A stretch of 64,000 bases of DNA, from positions 248,001 to 312,000 of the forward strand of contig NZ_JACHOB010000001.1 in assembly GCF_014199615.1 (NCBI RefSeq), in the 5' to 3' direction. The notes below the pieces were generated by a model that ran no database searches, was not told the DNA's origin, and worked only from the letters and a program-made list of their open reading frames with translations. Below, in pieces: positions 1-11,316 of this stretch (position 1 is its first letter; the number at the start of each line of letters is the position of its first letter). Position numbers and translations under genes: made by a program. This DNA is from Parvularcula dongshanensis (GTDB taxonomy: Bacteria > Pseudomonadota > Alphaproteobacteria > Caulobacterales > Parvularculaceae).

Positions 1-133
1 GAACGCCAAGTACGCCGAGGAATGGCCCAACATCACGCGCGCCAAGCCCGCCCTGCCCGACGCCGACAAGATGGCGGAAGTCGAAAACAAGCTGGAGACC
101 CACTTCAGCACCAAGCCCGGAACCGGGGATTGA
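1..133 (+). CDS. fdxA: Ferredoxin FdxA, C-terminal end (partial)
   Basis: The frame starting at base 2 reads NAKYAEEWPNIT and ends KPGTGD before a TGA at 131-133. This matches the C-terminal extension of the bacterial 7-Fe ferredoxins (FdxA family), a cytoplasmic electron carrier whose cluster-binding cysteines lie in the N-terminal part, outside the window. The carD gene that follows supports the call, since fdxA-carD is a recurrent alphaproteobacterial pair. Only 43 residues are visible, so cluster content cannot be checked. Confidence 0.8.
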   Translation, partial: NAKYAEEWPNITRAKPALPDADKMAEVENKLETHFSTKPGTGD

Positions 134-267
134 ATCGCCTTCGGGCGCGACGTCCTGCCGCGGGGCAGAGCCCGCTCTTTGCCGTTTTTCAATAGGCGGA
201 CCCGCGTGCGCACTGGAACTTTGTGCAGTTTTGTGCTACGTATTCGTGACGAAGAGCGTGGCTGGGG

Positions 268-293
268 AGACCGCCTGACGGGCGGTCTTTTTC
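268..293 (+). terminator. Hairpin with T-run between fdxA and carD
   Basis: An 8-bp stem (AGACCGCC at 268-275, GGCGGTCT at 281-288) with a 5-base loop is followed by TTTTTC. It has the form of a rho-independent terminator. It lies 135 bp after the fdxA stop and about 100 bp before the carD start, so it could end fdxA mRNA or act as an attenuator in a carD leader. No recognised RNA family was seen in 134-389. Confidence 0.6.
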
Positions 294-389
294 TTGAGCG
301 GCTTCCGTGCAGGAAGACCGCAGGCCCGCACTCGTACCGCTGACACCGTGCCCCCGCACGGGCGGCGGGTCAGAGAAAGGACCGGTCCC

Positions 390-1265
390 GTGACCAAGAC
401 GACTCCGACTGAAAAGCCGTCCGAGGCGGCGGCCAAGCCCGCTGCCGCGAAGCAGGCCGCCAAGCCCGCCGCGAAGTCTTCCCGCGCGACGAGCAAAGCC
501 CGCACGTCAGCGAAGAAGACCACCGCGACGCGCACCGCCACGAAGAAGGCTGCGAGTACGAAGGCCGCGACCGCGCCGAAGAAGGCTTCCCCCAAACCGA
601 AGAACGAGAAGAGCGTGACAAGCAAAGCCGTCGCCAAAGCTACCAAGACCAAGGTCGAGACGTCTGCCGAAGACGACAAGCCGAAGATCGCCCCCGCGCC
701 CCTGCGCCCCGCCCTGCGGGTTCAGCGCCGCGCCGAGGCGAACCGGGACAAGAATCAGACCTTCAAGGTGAAGACCAAGATCGTCTACCCGGCCCATGGC
801 GTCGGTTACATCACCGAGATCGAGAAGCAGGAGATCGCGGGTCATGCGATCGAGCTCTTCGTCATCGACTTCGAGCACGAGAAGATGAAGCTTCGCGTGC
901 CCGTCGCGAAGGCCGCCGCCTCCGGCATGCGCAACCTCGCCAGCGCCGAGCAGATCGACGAGATGATGAAGCTGATCGAGGGCAAGGCCCGCGTGAAGCG
1001 CACCATGTGGTCGCGCCGCGCGCAGGAGTACGAGGCCAAGATCAACTCCGGCGACCTGACCGCGGTCTCCGAGGTCGTGCGCGACCTCTTCCGCGCCGAC
1101 GACCAGCCCGAGCAGTCCTACTCCGAACGCCAGCTCTTCGAGCAGGCGCGCGAACGACTCGGCCGGGAAGTCGCCGCGGTGCGCCGCAAGTCGCTCGAGA
1201 GCGCGATCAAGGAGATCCACACTCACCTCGACAAGAAGGAAAAGGCCGCCGCAGCCGCGAGCTGA
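390..1265 (+). CDS. carD: CarD/CdnL-family transcription regulator with H1-like N-terminal tail
   Basis: The last 170 residues form a CarD/CdnL protein. An RNA-polymerase-interacting domain starts near residue 123 (FKVKTKIVYPAHGVGYI) and a helical DNA-binding part follows. Family members bind the RNAP beta subunit and stabilise open complexes, notably at rRNA promoters. I chose the GTG at 390 because GAGAAAGGA stands 8 bases upstream; the in-frame ATG at 294 would add residues encoded across the upstream hairpin. Residues 1-120 are unusual: almost only Ala, Lys, Thr, Pro and Ser with AAKPAAK-type repeats, like a histone H1 C-terminal tail, ending in a short acidic stretch. Ordinary CdnL proteins are about 160-170 residues and lack this. 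Confidence 0.9.
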   Translation: MTKTTPTEKPSEAAAKPAAAKQAAKPAAKSSRATSKARTSAKKTTATRTATKKAASTKAATAPKKASPKPKNEKSVTSKAVAKATKTKVETSAEDDKPKIAPAPLRPALRVQRRAEANRDKNQTFKVKTKIVYPAHGVGYITEIEKQEIAGHAIELFVIDFEHEKMKLRVPVAKAAASGMRNLASAEQIDEMMKLIEGKARVKRTMWSRRAQEYEAKINSGDLTAVSEVVRDLFRADDQPEQSYSERQLFEQARERLGREVAAVRRKSLESAIKEIHTHLDKKEKAAAAAS

Positions 1266-1289
1266 GCCAGGCTTTCCTTCGAAGGTTCG

Positions 1290-1317
1290 GGGGGCGCCTC
1301 GGCGCCCCCTTTTCTTT
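1290..1317 (+). terminator. Rho-independent terminator after carD
   Basis: GGGGGCGCC (1290-1298) pairs with GGCGCCCCC (1301-1309) across a 2-base loop, followed by TTTTCTTT. It lies 25 bp after the carD stop and separates carD from the convergent VPLPA-CTERM gene. Confidence 0.85.
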
Positions 1318-1353
1318 GTCCCGAACCGAGCGACGGTTCGCGGGAGGTGCGGC

Positions 1354-2043
1354 TTAGCGCCGCTTGCGGCGGGCGGCGGCGAGGCCGCCAAGGCCGATCG
1401 GGAAGAGCAGCGCCGCCGCCGGCAGCGGGACCGGGGCGGCCGAACCGAAGCCGTCCAGTTCGATCACGCGCGGCCCGTTATACGGGTTCCAGCTGCCATT
1501 GGCCGTGAAGACCGCCCTGAACGTCTGCGCGACGACCGGCGTGAACGCCGCGCTGACCGCGAGGACGTTCTGGTCCGACGCGCTCACCGCGACCGTGCCC
1601 CCGACCATCTCGCCCGTCACGTCGTTGTAGTTCTGGACGCCGTCGTCGAACGAGAACGAGTAAACGCTGTCGAACTCGCCGAAGGCGTTCATGGCCTGCA
1701 GGTCGAAGGCGACGATGCCGCGGCGCAGGTCACCGACCGTGTCCTGGCCGACGATGAGGTTGATGCCTTCGAGGCTCACGGCGTTTGCCGTGGTGAACTC
1801 GAAGAACGACGTGTCGCCCGGCGCCCCGTTGCCGAAGAAGCCGACCGTCGGTTCGAAACCGCGATCCAGCGTCGCGCCGAGGATCGCCCGGGCATCGTCG
1901 AGCGTGCCCGCATCGCCGACATTGGTGATTACGGCACCGTCGAACAGGTCGGTGGCGGAAGCCGTCAGGCTGGCTGCGCTAGCGGATGCGCTCGCGAAGC
2001 CGATGGCAGCGACCAGCGCCGCTGCGATCTTGGTTGTGGTCAT
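1354..2043 (-). CDS. VPLPA-CTERM (PEP-CTERM type) surface protein
   Basis: A 229-residue exported protein. MTTTKIAAALVAAIGFASAS is a signal peptide, giving a start at 2043 rather than the ATG at 2082, which would put hydrophilic residues in front of it. The C terminus is a sorting signal: PVPLPAAA, a hydrophobic segment (LLFPIGLGGLAA), then RRKRR. This is the VPLPA-CTERM variant recognised by exosortase/EpsH systems, which cut at the motif during export. The middle is a Ser/Ala/Gly-rich beta-type sequence I cannot assign to a family. No exosortase or exopolysaccharide gene lies in the window, so it must be served in trans. Confidence 0.75.
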   Translation of the reverse strand: MTTTKIAAALVAAIGFASASASAASLTASATDLFDGAVITNVGDAGTLDDARAILGATLDRGFEPTVGFFGNGAPGDTSFFEFTTANAVSLEGINLIVGQDTVGDLRRGIVAFDLQAMNAFGEFDSVYSFSFDDGVQNYNDVTGEMVGGTVAVSASDQNVLAVSAAFTPVVAQTFRAVFTANGSWNPYNGPRVIELDGFGSAAPVPLPAAALLFPIGLGGLAAARRKRR

Positions 2044-2187
2044 GTCTCTCGTCTCGCCCATACCCGTTCGCCCCAACGGCACGGGTTCACGAACCGTTGA
2101 GCAAGAGACGTTCCAAACTTAGGGCTTCGTTAAGGCTCGACGCCCTGGCGAGGGCGCGAAGCGCCGCCGTGACGCTTCGCTGCTTCC

Positions 2188-4011
2188 TCAGGCGTCCTTC
2201 ACGTCGATCGGTGCCGCCGCCATCTCCTTGATGCCCTTCGCCACGCGGATGTGGACGTCCTTGAGCTGCTGCGGGCTCACCTCCGCCGGCGCGCCCAAGA
2301 GCAGATCCTCCGCGCCTTGGGTCAGCGGGAACATGGTGACCTCGCGGATGTTCTCCTGCTCGGCGAGCAGCATGACGATCCGGTCCACACCGTAGGCGAT
2401 GCCGCCATGGGGCGGCGCGCCGTAGCGGAAGGCGTTCAAGAGGCCGCCGAACTTCTCCTCCACGACCTCGCGGCCGTAGCCCGCCACCGCGAAGGCCTCG
2501 TACATGAGGTCCGGCATGTGGTTCCGGATCGCGCCCGACGCGAACTCGTAGCCATTGCAGACGAGGTCGTACTGGTTCGCCTTGAGCGCCAGCTTCTCTT
2601 CTTCTGTGCTCGCCGCCTTCAAGGCCTCGATCCCGCCTTGCGGCATGGAGAAGGGGTTGTGGCCGAACTCGACCTTCTTGTTGTCCTCGTCCCACTCGTA
2701 CATCGGGAAGTCGACGATCCAGCAGAAGGCGAAGCGGTCCCGCTCGATCAGGTCCAGCTCCTCGCCGACGACGACGCGGGCTCTCCCCGCCACCGCTTCG
2801 AACTCGGCCGGTTTGCCTGCGACGAAGAAGGCCGCGTCGCCCGCCTTCAGGCCCAGCTGCTCGCGGATGGCGTGGGTGCGCTCGGGCCCGATGTTCTTGG
2901 CGAGCGGGCCCTTCCCGTCGCCCTCGTCGAACATGATGTAGCCCATGCCGGGCAGGCCCTGGCGCTGCGCCCACGAGTTCATGCGGTCGCAGAAGGCGCG
3001 GGAGCCGCCGCCGGGCGCCGGGATCGCGCGGATCTGCTTGGCCTCGTCCTCGGCGATCTGCGCGAAGATCTTGAAGCCCGAACCGCGGAAGTGCTCGGTG
3101 ACGACCTGCATCTCGAGCGGCACGCGGAGGTCGGGCTTGTCGGTGCCGTACTTCAGCATCGACTCCGCGTATGGAATGCGCGGCCAGCTGTCGTAGGCGT
3201 CGACCTTCCGCTCGCCCGCGAAGGCGTCGAAGACGTCCGCCACGACCGGGCCGGTCGTGTCCCAGACTTCCTCCTGCGTAACGAAGCTCATCTCGACGTC
3301 GAGCTGGTAGAACTCGCCCGCCGAGCGGTCAGCGCGCGCGTCCTCGTCGCGGAAGCAGGGCGCGATCTGGAAGTAGCGGTCGAAGCCCGACACCATGATC
3401 AGCTGCTTGAAGATCTGCGGCGCCTGGGGCAGCGCGAAGAAGCGGCCGGGGTGAAGCCGCGAGGGGACGAGGAAGTCCCGCGCGCCTTCCGGGCTCGACG
3501 CCGTCAGGATCGGCGTCTGGAACTCGGTGAAGCCGCGCTTCTCCATGCCCTGGCGCAGCGCCGAGATCACCCGGCTGCGCAGCATGATGTTCGAATGCAT
3601 CGTCTCGCGCCGCAGGTCGAGGTAGCGGTGCTTCATGCGGATGTCTTCGGGGTAGTCCGGCTCGCCGAAGACCGGCAGCGGCAGGTCGCCGGCCGCCGAC
3701 AGGACCTCGAACTTGGTGATCCGCACCTCGATCGCGCCCGTCGGCAGGTTCGCGTTCGCCTGCGCCTCGTCGCGCGCGACGACCCGGCCATGGACGCGGA
3801 TGACGCTCTCGGCCCGCACGGCCTCGACCTCGGCGAAGAACGGCTCCTCCGGCTCGCACAGGATCTGCGTCAGGCCGTAATGGTCGCGCAGGTCGATGAA
3901 GAGCAGGCCGCCATGGTCCCGCTTGCGGTGGACCCAGCCCGACAGGACCACGTCCTCACCGACGTTCTCCGCGCGAAGCGCGCCGCAGGTGTGAGTGCGA
4001 TAGACGGACAT
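2188..4011 (-). CDS. aspS: Aspartyl-tRNA synthetase
   Basis: 607 residues, the normal length of the bacterial-type enzyme. It charges tRNA-Asp (or tRNA-Asp and tRNA-Asn if non-discriminating) in the cytoplasm. An OB-fold anticodon-binding domain opens the protein ([28 protein letters not shown]). The class II catalytic core follows with motif 2 around [11 protein letters not shown], the bacterial GAD insert domain in the middle, and motif 3 near [20 protein letters not shown] precedes the ATG at 4011. It is transcribed divergently from sciP. Confidence 0.97.
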   Translation of the reverse strand: MSVYRTHTCGALRAENVGEDVVLSGWVHRKRDHGGLLFIDLRDHYGLTQILCEPEEPFFAEVEAVRAESVIRVHGRVVARDEAQANANLPTGAIEVRITKFEVLSAAGDLPLPVFGEPDYPEDIRMKHRYLDLRRETMHSNIMLRSRVISALRQGMEKRGFTEFQTPILTASSPEGARDFLVPSRLHPGRFFALPQAPQIFKQLIMVSGFDRYFQIAPCFRDEDARADRSAGEFYQLDVEMSFVTQEEVWDTTGPVVADVFDAFAGERKVDAYDSWPRIPYAESMLKYGTDKPDLRVPLEMQVVTEHFRGSGFKIFAQIAEDEAKQIRAIPAPGGGSRAFCDRMNSWAQRQGLPGMGYIMFDEGDGKGPLAKNIGPERTHAIREQLGLKAGDAAFFVAGKPAEFEAVAGRARVVVGEELDLIERDRFAFCWIVDFPMYEWDEDNKKVEFGHNPFSMPQGGIEALKAASTEEEKLALKANQYDLVCNGYEFASGAIRNHMPDLMYEAFAVAGYGREVVEEKFGGLLNAFRYGAPPHGGIAYGVDRIVMLLAEQENIREVTMFPLTQGAEDLLLGAPAEVSPQQLKDVHIRVAKGIKEMAAAPIDVKDA

Positions 4012-4300
4012 CGGGTCTCCTGATGAAGCGTTCTCGGGCGTTCACGCCTCGGACGAAAGAAAGGCGACCGCATGGCTTCCTGCCCGACTCCCGTCAAGGG
4101 AGTGGCACGGCGCGGCCGCGAAGAGCGGGTTTTCCGTGCCGGAACGGTCTGTTTGTTCCAGTTCTGAACAGAATAGATCGTTTGTATCCGATTTTCTTCG
4201 TTTACGGTAATGGCCTGTTCACCTTTGCACTTAGGCGTTTCTTCAGACCGACATACTACTGTTCCCGGCAACAAGAGCAGTCTTGGGAGTGGTTGGGTTG

Positions 4301-4591
4301 ATGTCTGGAATTCAAAGAAGCAGCACGAATGCGGCGGCGAAGGCGCCCTACGTGATTGGTCCGGACGGTACGCCGCTGACCATCGCCGATCTGCCCCCGC
4401 GCACGACGAAGCGCTGGGTAATCCGCCGCAAGGCCGAGGTGGTCGCCGCCGTACGCGGCGGTCTCCTCAGCCTTGAGAGCGCCTGCGATCGATACACGCT
4501 GACCGAGGAGGAGTACCTTTCCTGGGAGAAGGCGATCGACCGGCACGGGATGCAAGGCCTCCGGGCGACCCGGGTTCAGCAGTACCGTTAA
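4301..4591 (+). CDS. sciP: SciP-type CtrA inhibitory protein (DUF1153)
   Basis: A 96-residue helical protein. The core YVIGPDGTPLTIADLPP, then TKRWVIRRKAEVVAAVRGGL and a C-terminal RATRVQQYR, is the DUF1153/SciP signature. In Caulobacter, SciP binds CtrA and blocks its activation of target promoters, shaping the cell cycle after division. I took the ATG at 4301 with GGGAG 11 bases upstream; an in-frame ATG at 4283 would add six residues. Its presence argues for a CtrA circuit, consistent with the CtrA-type boxes found at 45400 and 62225. Confidence 0.9.
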   Translation: MSGIQRSSTNAAAKAPYVIGPDGTPLTIADLPPRTTKRWVIRRKAEVVAAVRGGLLSLESACDRYTLTEEEYLSWEKAIDRHGMQGLRATRVQQYR

Positions 4592-4600
4592 CGAAGCGAG

Positions 4601-5329
4601 TCAGAGGAGGCTGTGCGCGGCCTCCGCGATCGCTCCGCAAGGGCCTGGGGACAGCACGCTGGCGTGTCCCCAGGCCCTTAGTTCTTGCAGCGACGCCTCC
4701 GTACGGCGCGCGAGCCGGGACGTGCCTGCCGAGATGATCGTCGCCGGCATCAAGACCGTCGGCAGGCGCGGCACCGGTGGGGCCTTCGCCCGGGCGGCTT
4801 CGCGCACCTCCCGCCGGGCGGCCCGCCAATGGGCCTGCGAGGTGATCGAGGCGAGCTTGTCCGCCCGTTCCCTGCCCGAAAGCGCCATCGCGTTCGGATA
4901 GTACTTCGCCCACCGCGCCATGCTCGGCAGCACGGGGGTAATAGGCGCGCAAGCGGCAGAGAAGGCCGTGAGCGCGGGGCCGACCGGCCCGCCATCCGGC
5001 ACCACGCCGTCCACCAGGACGAGGCCTCGCACGCGCTGCGGATGGCGCCCCGCGAATTCGAAGAGCCTGAGGCTCGCCATGGAGTGGCCGACCAGCACGA
5101 CCGGCCCTGCCGCCCCGACCGCGCCCAGCAGCCGCGCCATGTCGCCGGCATGGAAGGCGGGGCTCGGCACCCCGCCTTCCGGCAGGGGGTCGCTGCCGTA
5201 GAGGCCTGCCCTCGTGAAGCTCGCCGCCGCGACGCCGCGCGCCGCGAGTGCCCGGACCAGGTTCGCGCCGTCGACGTAGAGGCCGAAGGCACCGGCATCG
5301 AACAACACGCGCGGCGCTGCGGCGCCCAT
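4601..5329 (-). CDS. Alpha/beta hydrolase
   Basis: Alpha/beta-hydrolase fold with the nucleophile elbow GHSMAS (Ser about residue 83), preceded by VVLV and followed by a helix. DAGAFG near residue 11 is the oxyanion-hole strand, and a GH near the C terminus is a candidate catalytic His. The substrate cannot be told. The recognisable fold appears to begin upstream of the annotated ATG: the same frame reads FRQVALPGGRRLAF through 5330-5371, with no ATG, GTG or TTG, only a CTG at 5378-5380 that overlaps the stop of the upstream sensor kinase. The true start may be that CTG, translationally coupled, or the ATG at 5329 may define a shortened protein. Confidence 0.7.
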   Translation of the reverse strand: MGAAAPRVLFDAGAFGLYVDGANLVRALAARGVAAASFTRAGLYGSDPLPEGGVPSPAFHAGDMARLLGAVGAAGPVVLVGHSMASLRLFEFAGRHPQRVRGLVLVDGVVPDGGPVGPALTAFSAACAPITPVLPSMARWAKYYPNAMALSGRERADKLASITSQAHWRAARREVREAARAKAPPVPRLPTVLMPATIISAGTSRLARRTEASLQELRAWGHASVLSPGPCGAIAEAAHSLL

Positions 5330-5376
5330 GAAGGCAAGCCTGCGGCCGCCCGGTAGCGCGACTTGACGGAACTCGG

Positions 5377-6480
5377 TCAGCGCAGGGTGATCGAGAAGCG
5401 GGCGCCGCCCTGGTTGCTTGCCTCCAAGTGCCAGTCGTTGCGGGCCGCGTAGCTCGCGACGACCCGCATGCCGAGCCCGTGCGCCGCGGCGGGATCGAAC
5501 CCATCGGGCAGGCCGCAGCCATCGTCGGCGACGGTCAGACGGTATCCGACCGCGGCTTTCTGCAGGACGACGCGGATGGTTCCGCCGTCCGGGCCGAAGG
5601 CGTGGCGGACGGCGTTCGTCACGAACTCCGATACGATGAGTCCCAGGACGGTCGCTCTGTCGGCACGCATCGTCACCGGGTCGCAGGTGACCTCGATGCG
5701 TACGTCGGCGCCGGCGACGGAGGCGGCGAGGTCGGCGCAGAGACCATTCAAATAGCTCGCGAAGTCGAGCTCGCCCGACGCCTCGGAGCGGTAGAGCCGA
5801 TCATGGATGGCGGCGATGGTCCCGACGCGCTGCGACGCGCGGGACAGCGCGCCGCGCACCTTCGTGTCTTCCTCGGTCCGGCCTTGCATGCCGAGCAGGC
5901 TGCCGACGAGGCCGAGTGAGTTCTTCACGCGATGATCGACCTCGCGCATCAGAAGGTCCTTCTCGCGCAGGAGCTGTTCCTTCTCCTGCAGAGTGGTCGC
6001 CTGGGCGAGCGCCAGTCGCTCCAACCCGGCCTCGTGCGCCGCGACCGCCCGCTCGCGTTCGACGCGGTTCGTCACGTCGCGGCTGATCGAGACGATGCGT
6101 TCCGGCGTGCCGTCCTTGCCGAAGACCGGCGCGACCGAGACGTCCCACCAGCGCGGCGCTCCTTTGGCGGTCGGACAGAAAGCTTCGAAACGGCGCGCTT
6201 CTCCCCGCCGGGCCGCGCTGATCGCGCTCTCGACGAGGGGCTGCTGATCGTCGGGCCAAAGCGACGGCCACTCCGCCCCGTCAACGGCGCAGAAGTCGTC
6301 GATCTCCATGGCGCAACGGCCGTTCTCGTTCATGAAGGACAAGGTGCCGTCGAGCTCGACGATCTTGATGCAATCGGGGCTCGCATCGAGCACGCCTTTT
6401 AGGAAGGAAGTCGAGTTCGCGCCGAGCAGCGCGAGCGCTGCCTCGTTCGCATCGTCGGGTTTTCGATTCTGAACGGGCAT
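5377..6480 (-). CDS. PAS sensor histidine kinase, HisKA_2 type
   Basis: A soluble 367-residue kinase without membrane segments. A PAS domain covers about residues 25-130 (LDASPDCIKIVELDGTLSFMNENG). A short helix precedes the HisKA_2 phospho-acceptor region MREVDHRVKNSL (His about 183), followed by a HATPase_c domain with DDGCGLP and GLGMRVV. HisKA_2 kinases often feed general-stress or light responses through PhyR-like receivers, but no receiver gene lies nearby. The ATG at 6480 has GGGAGAGG upstream and is preferred over one at 6513. The stop overlaps a possible CTG start of the hydrolase gene. Confidence 0.88.
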   Translation of the reverse strand: MPVQNRKPDDANEAALALLGANSTSFLKGVLDASPDCIKIVELDGTLSFMNENGRCAMEIDDFCAVDGAEWPSLWPDDQQPLVESAISAARRGEARRFEAFCPTAKGAPRWWDVSVAPVFGKDGTPERIVSISRDVTNRVERERAVAAHEAGLERLALAQATTLQEKEQLLREKDLLMREVDHRVKNSLGLVGSLLGMQGRTEEDTKVRGALSRASQRVGTIAAIHDRLYRSEASGELDFASYLNGLCADLAASVAGADVRIEVTCDPVTMRADRATVLGLIVSEFVTNAVRHAFGPDGGTIRVVLQKAAVGYRLTVADDGCGLPDGFDPAAAHGLGMRVVASYAARNDWHLEASNQGGARFSITLR

Positions 6481-6639
6481 GCCCCTCTCCCAAGGTCGCG
6501 CAGGCGCGAACATAACACAAACAACACCTTCCGCCTAGCGGCATGCGCGAGGGACGCGTCGTGCCGCAGCTTCCGCGCGAGCCGATGGCATGGTGGTGGC
6601 AAGACGGCAGCGAAGACGCTACTTACGAACGGCCTGCCC

Positions 6640-9684
<3,045 letters not shown>

Positions 9685-9685
9685 G

Positions 9686-10486
9686 ATGCACGCTCTGGAA
9701 ACGGTCTTCGCGGCGCTTTGGGATCAGTACGCGACGCTGACGCCGCAGGCGCACGAGATCCGCACCCTTCTCGTCGATCGCGGCGAGATGGTCGTCAACG
9801 ACCACGTCGCCTTCCGTACCTTCGACGACCCGCGTCTCGGCATCGATCGCATCGCCAAGCCGTTCCTGCATCTGGGCTACGAAGCCAAAGACACCTACCG
9901 CTTCGAGCAGAAGAAGCTCTTCGCCCGGTACTATCAGCATCCGGACCCGAGCCTGCCCAAGGTCTTCGTCTCCGAGCTGCTCCTGTCGGAGTTCTCGCAA
10001 GAGCTGCAGGACACCGTCCGGGGCCTGATCGATCAGATGCCGGACGGGGTGATGGGCAAGGAAGAAGGCCTCACCATGGGCCGCCCCTGGTCCGTGGACA
10101 GCGAGACCTACGAACGCCTCGCGGCGGAGTCCGAGTATGCGGGCTGGATGGCCGCCTTCGGCTTCTGCGCCAACCACTTCACGGTCTTCGTCAACGCGCT
10201 GAAGGGCTTCGACAAGATCGAGGATCTGGCTGCCTTCATCGAGGAGAACGGCTACCCGATGAACCGCTCGGGCGGCCTCATCAAGGGTTCCGAAGAGGTC
10301 GCGTTGGCCCAGTGCTCGACCCTGGCAAGCCAAGTCCCTGTCGCCTTCTCGGACGGCGAGAAGACGGTGCCGTCCTGCTACTACGAGTTCGCGCAGCGCT
10401 TCGAGCGCGAAGACGGCACGCTCTACCAGGGCTTCGTCGCCGCCTCGGCGGACAAGATCTTCGAGTCGACCGACCGGCAGCGGTAA
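9686..10486 (+). CDS. DUF1338 protein (2-oxoadipate dioxygenase/decarboxylase-like)
   Basis: 266 residues of the DUF1338 family. Characterised members (bacterial HglS/YdcJ, plant FLO7) are Fe(II) enzymes converting 2-oxoadipate to 2-hydroxyglutarate in lysine breakdown. The N-terminal histidine in VVNDHVAFRTFD and the central CANHFTVFVN are in the right place to bind metal with a late Glu (YYEFAQRF). This is the short, single-unit form, whereas HglS is near 460 residues. The ATG lies one base after the helicase stop, so the two are probably co-translated, although no functional link is obvious. Substrate is inferred from family only. Confidence 0.75.
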   Translation: MHALETVFAALWDQYATLTPQAHEIRTLLVDRGEMVVNDHVAFRTFDDPRLGIDRIAKPFLHLGYEAKDTYRFEQKKLFARYYQHPDPSLPKVFVSELLLSEFSQELQDTVRGLIDQMPDGVMGKEEGLTMGRPWSVDSETYERLAAESEYAGWMAAFGFCANHFTVFVNALKGFDKIEDLAAFIEENGYPMNRSGGLIKGSEEVALAQCSTLASQVPVAFSDGEKTVPSCYYEFAQRFEREDGTLYQGFVAASADKIFESTDRQR

Positions 10487-10489
10487 GCG

Positions 10490-10945
10490 TCAGGTCGCCG
10501 GCGCCACCGGCGTGCCGGCCCGCGCCCCGCTTCGGAGTACGCCCCGGCGACGCTGCCGGTCGGCGTACCAGACGAAGAAGATCGCGATCGCCAGGATGAC
10601 GATCGACATCACGACGCCGGACGCGCCGTAGACGGCAAAACCGCCCGTCACCGCGTCGTGCAGCAGGCCGATCACCATCGCGACGGGCGCGACCATGAAG
10701 AGCGGCACCGCAGCCGACCGGCGCAGCAGCAGCAGGATCGAGGCGAGGAGCGCCGTGCAGACCCCGACGACCCACAGCGTCAGGCGCCACCAGGGGAGCG
10801 CGTCCCAATAGGCAATCTGCTCAGGCGTATAGCTCGACAGGTAGGCCTCGTCGTCCGATACAGTCATGACCAGATCGAACAAGCCGAAGCCGTTCCAAAA
10901 CAACGCAAAGGCGCCGACGATCCAGAACCAAACACCAGGCCGCAT
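10490..10945 (-). CDS. Four-helix inner membrane protein, unknown function
   Basis: 151 residues with four predicted membrane helices (about 5-25, 53-75, 78-98, 107-130) and a positively charged C-terminal tail (ADRQRRRGV). I do not recognise the family. It is convergent with the DUF1338 gene, with 3 bp between the stops. Confidence 0.6.
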   Translation of the reverse strand: MRPGVWFWIVGAFALFWNGFGLFDLVMTVSDDEAYLSSYTPEQIAYWDALPWWRLTLWVVGVCTALLASILLLLRRSAAVPLFMVAPVAMVIGLLHDAVTGGFAVYGASGVVMSIVILAIAIFFVWYADRQRRRGVLRSGARAGTPVAPAT

Positions 10946-11316
10946 GCTCTCCTCCCCTTCTATAGGGAAAGGATGACTCTGTCCTGCGGACGAGTCGAAT
11001 CGGCAACGCAGCGGGTCTCACCCATCACTCTCTTCGCGGACGCCCAAGGGTCGCGGCGCGGCCGCCGACTGTTCTTCGCTTCGGGCGGCAAGCCGACGAC
11101 GAGCCGGTGAAGGACTCGCACGGTAGTGGCGGCGGCGAGCAGCATGCCGGCGATCGCGCCTTCTCCGTCCGTCGCGAGCCCGGCGGCAGGCGGGCCGAAG
11201 CTCGAAGAGGCGAGGTCGGGGTTGTGGACGTGCCTTCCGACTGCCCGGTCATGACCGCGTCCGGCAGCCGCCGCGCCATCGCCTTGCTTCCGGGCAGGAG
11301 GCGCCGCGCAGCCCGG
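10946..11316. other. 371-bp stretch with no supported gene
   Basis: Between the four-helix protein and the DivL-like kinase. Several open frames cross it, but none has a family signature, clear ribosome site or convincing composition. In some relatives tsaE follows divL on the same strand; I do not see a TsaE sequence here. A frame reading GMLLAAATTVRVLHRLV at 11145-11095 (minus) is the least poor candidate. Confidence 0.4.

Noticed and set aside
4155-4172. TGTTC..GAACA repeat upstream of sciP as a LexA box
   Set aside because: Alphaproteobacterial LexA uses direct GTTC repeats with 7-base spacing; this is an inverted repeat with short arms.
5490-5515. Sequence resembling a tRNA T-loop in the sensor kinase
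   Set aside because: No acceptor, D or anticodon stem can be formed around it, and the kinase coding frame is intact.
10960-11279. Small minus-strand frames as a tsaE gene downstream of divL
   Set aside because: No Walker A or TsaE signature; composition ambiguous and ribosome sites poor.
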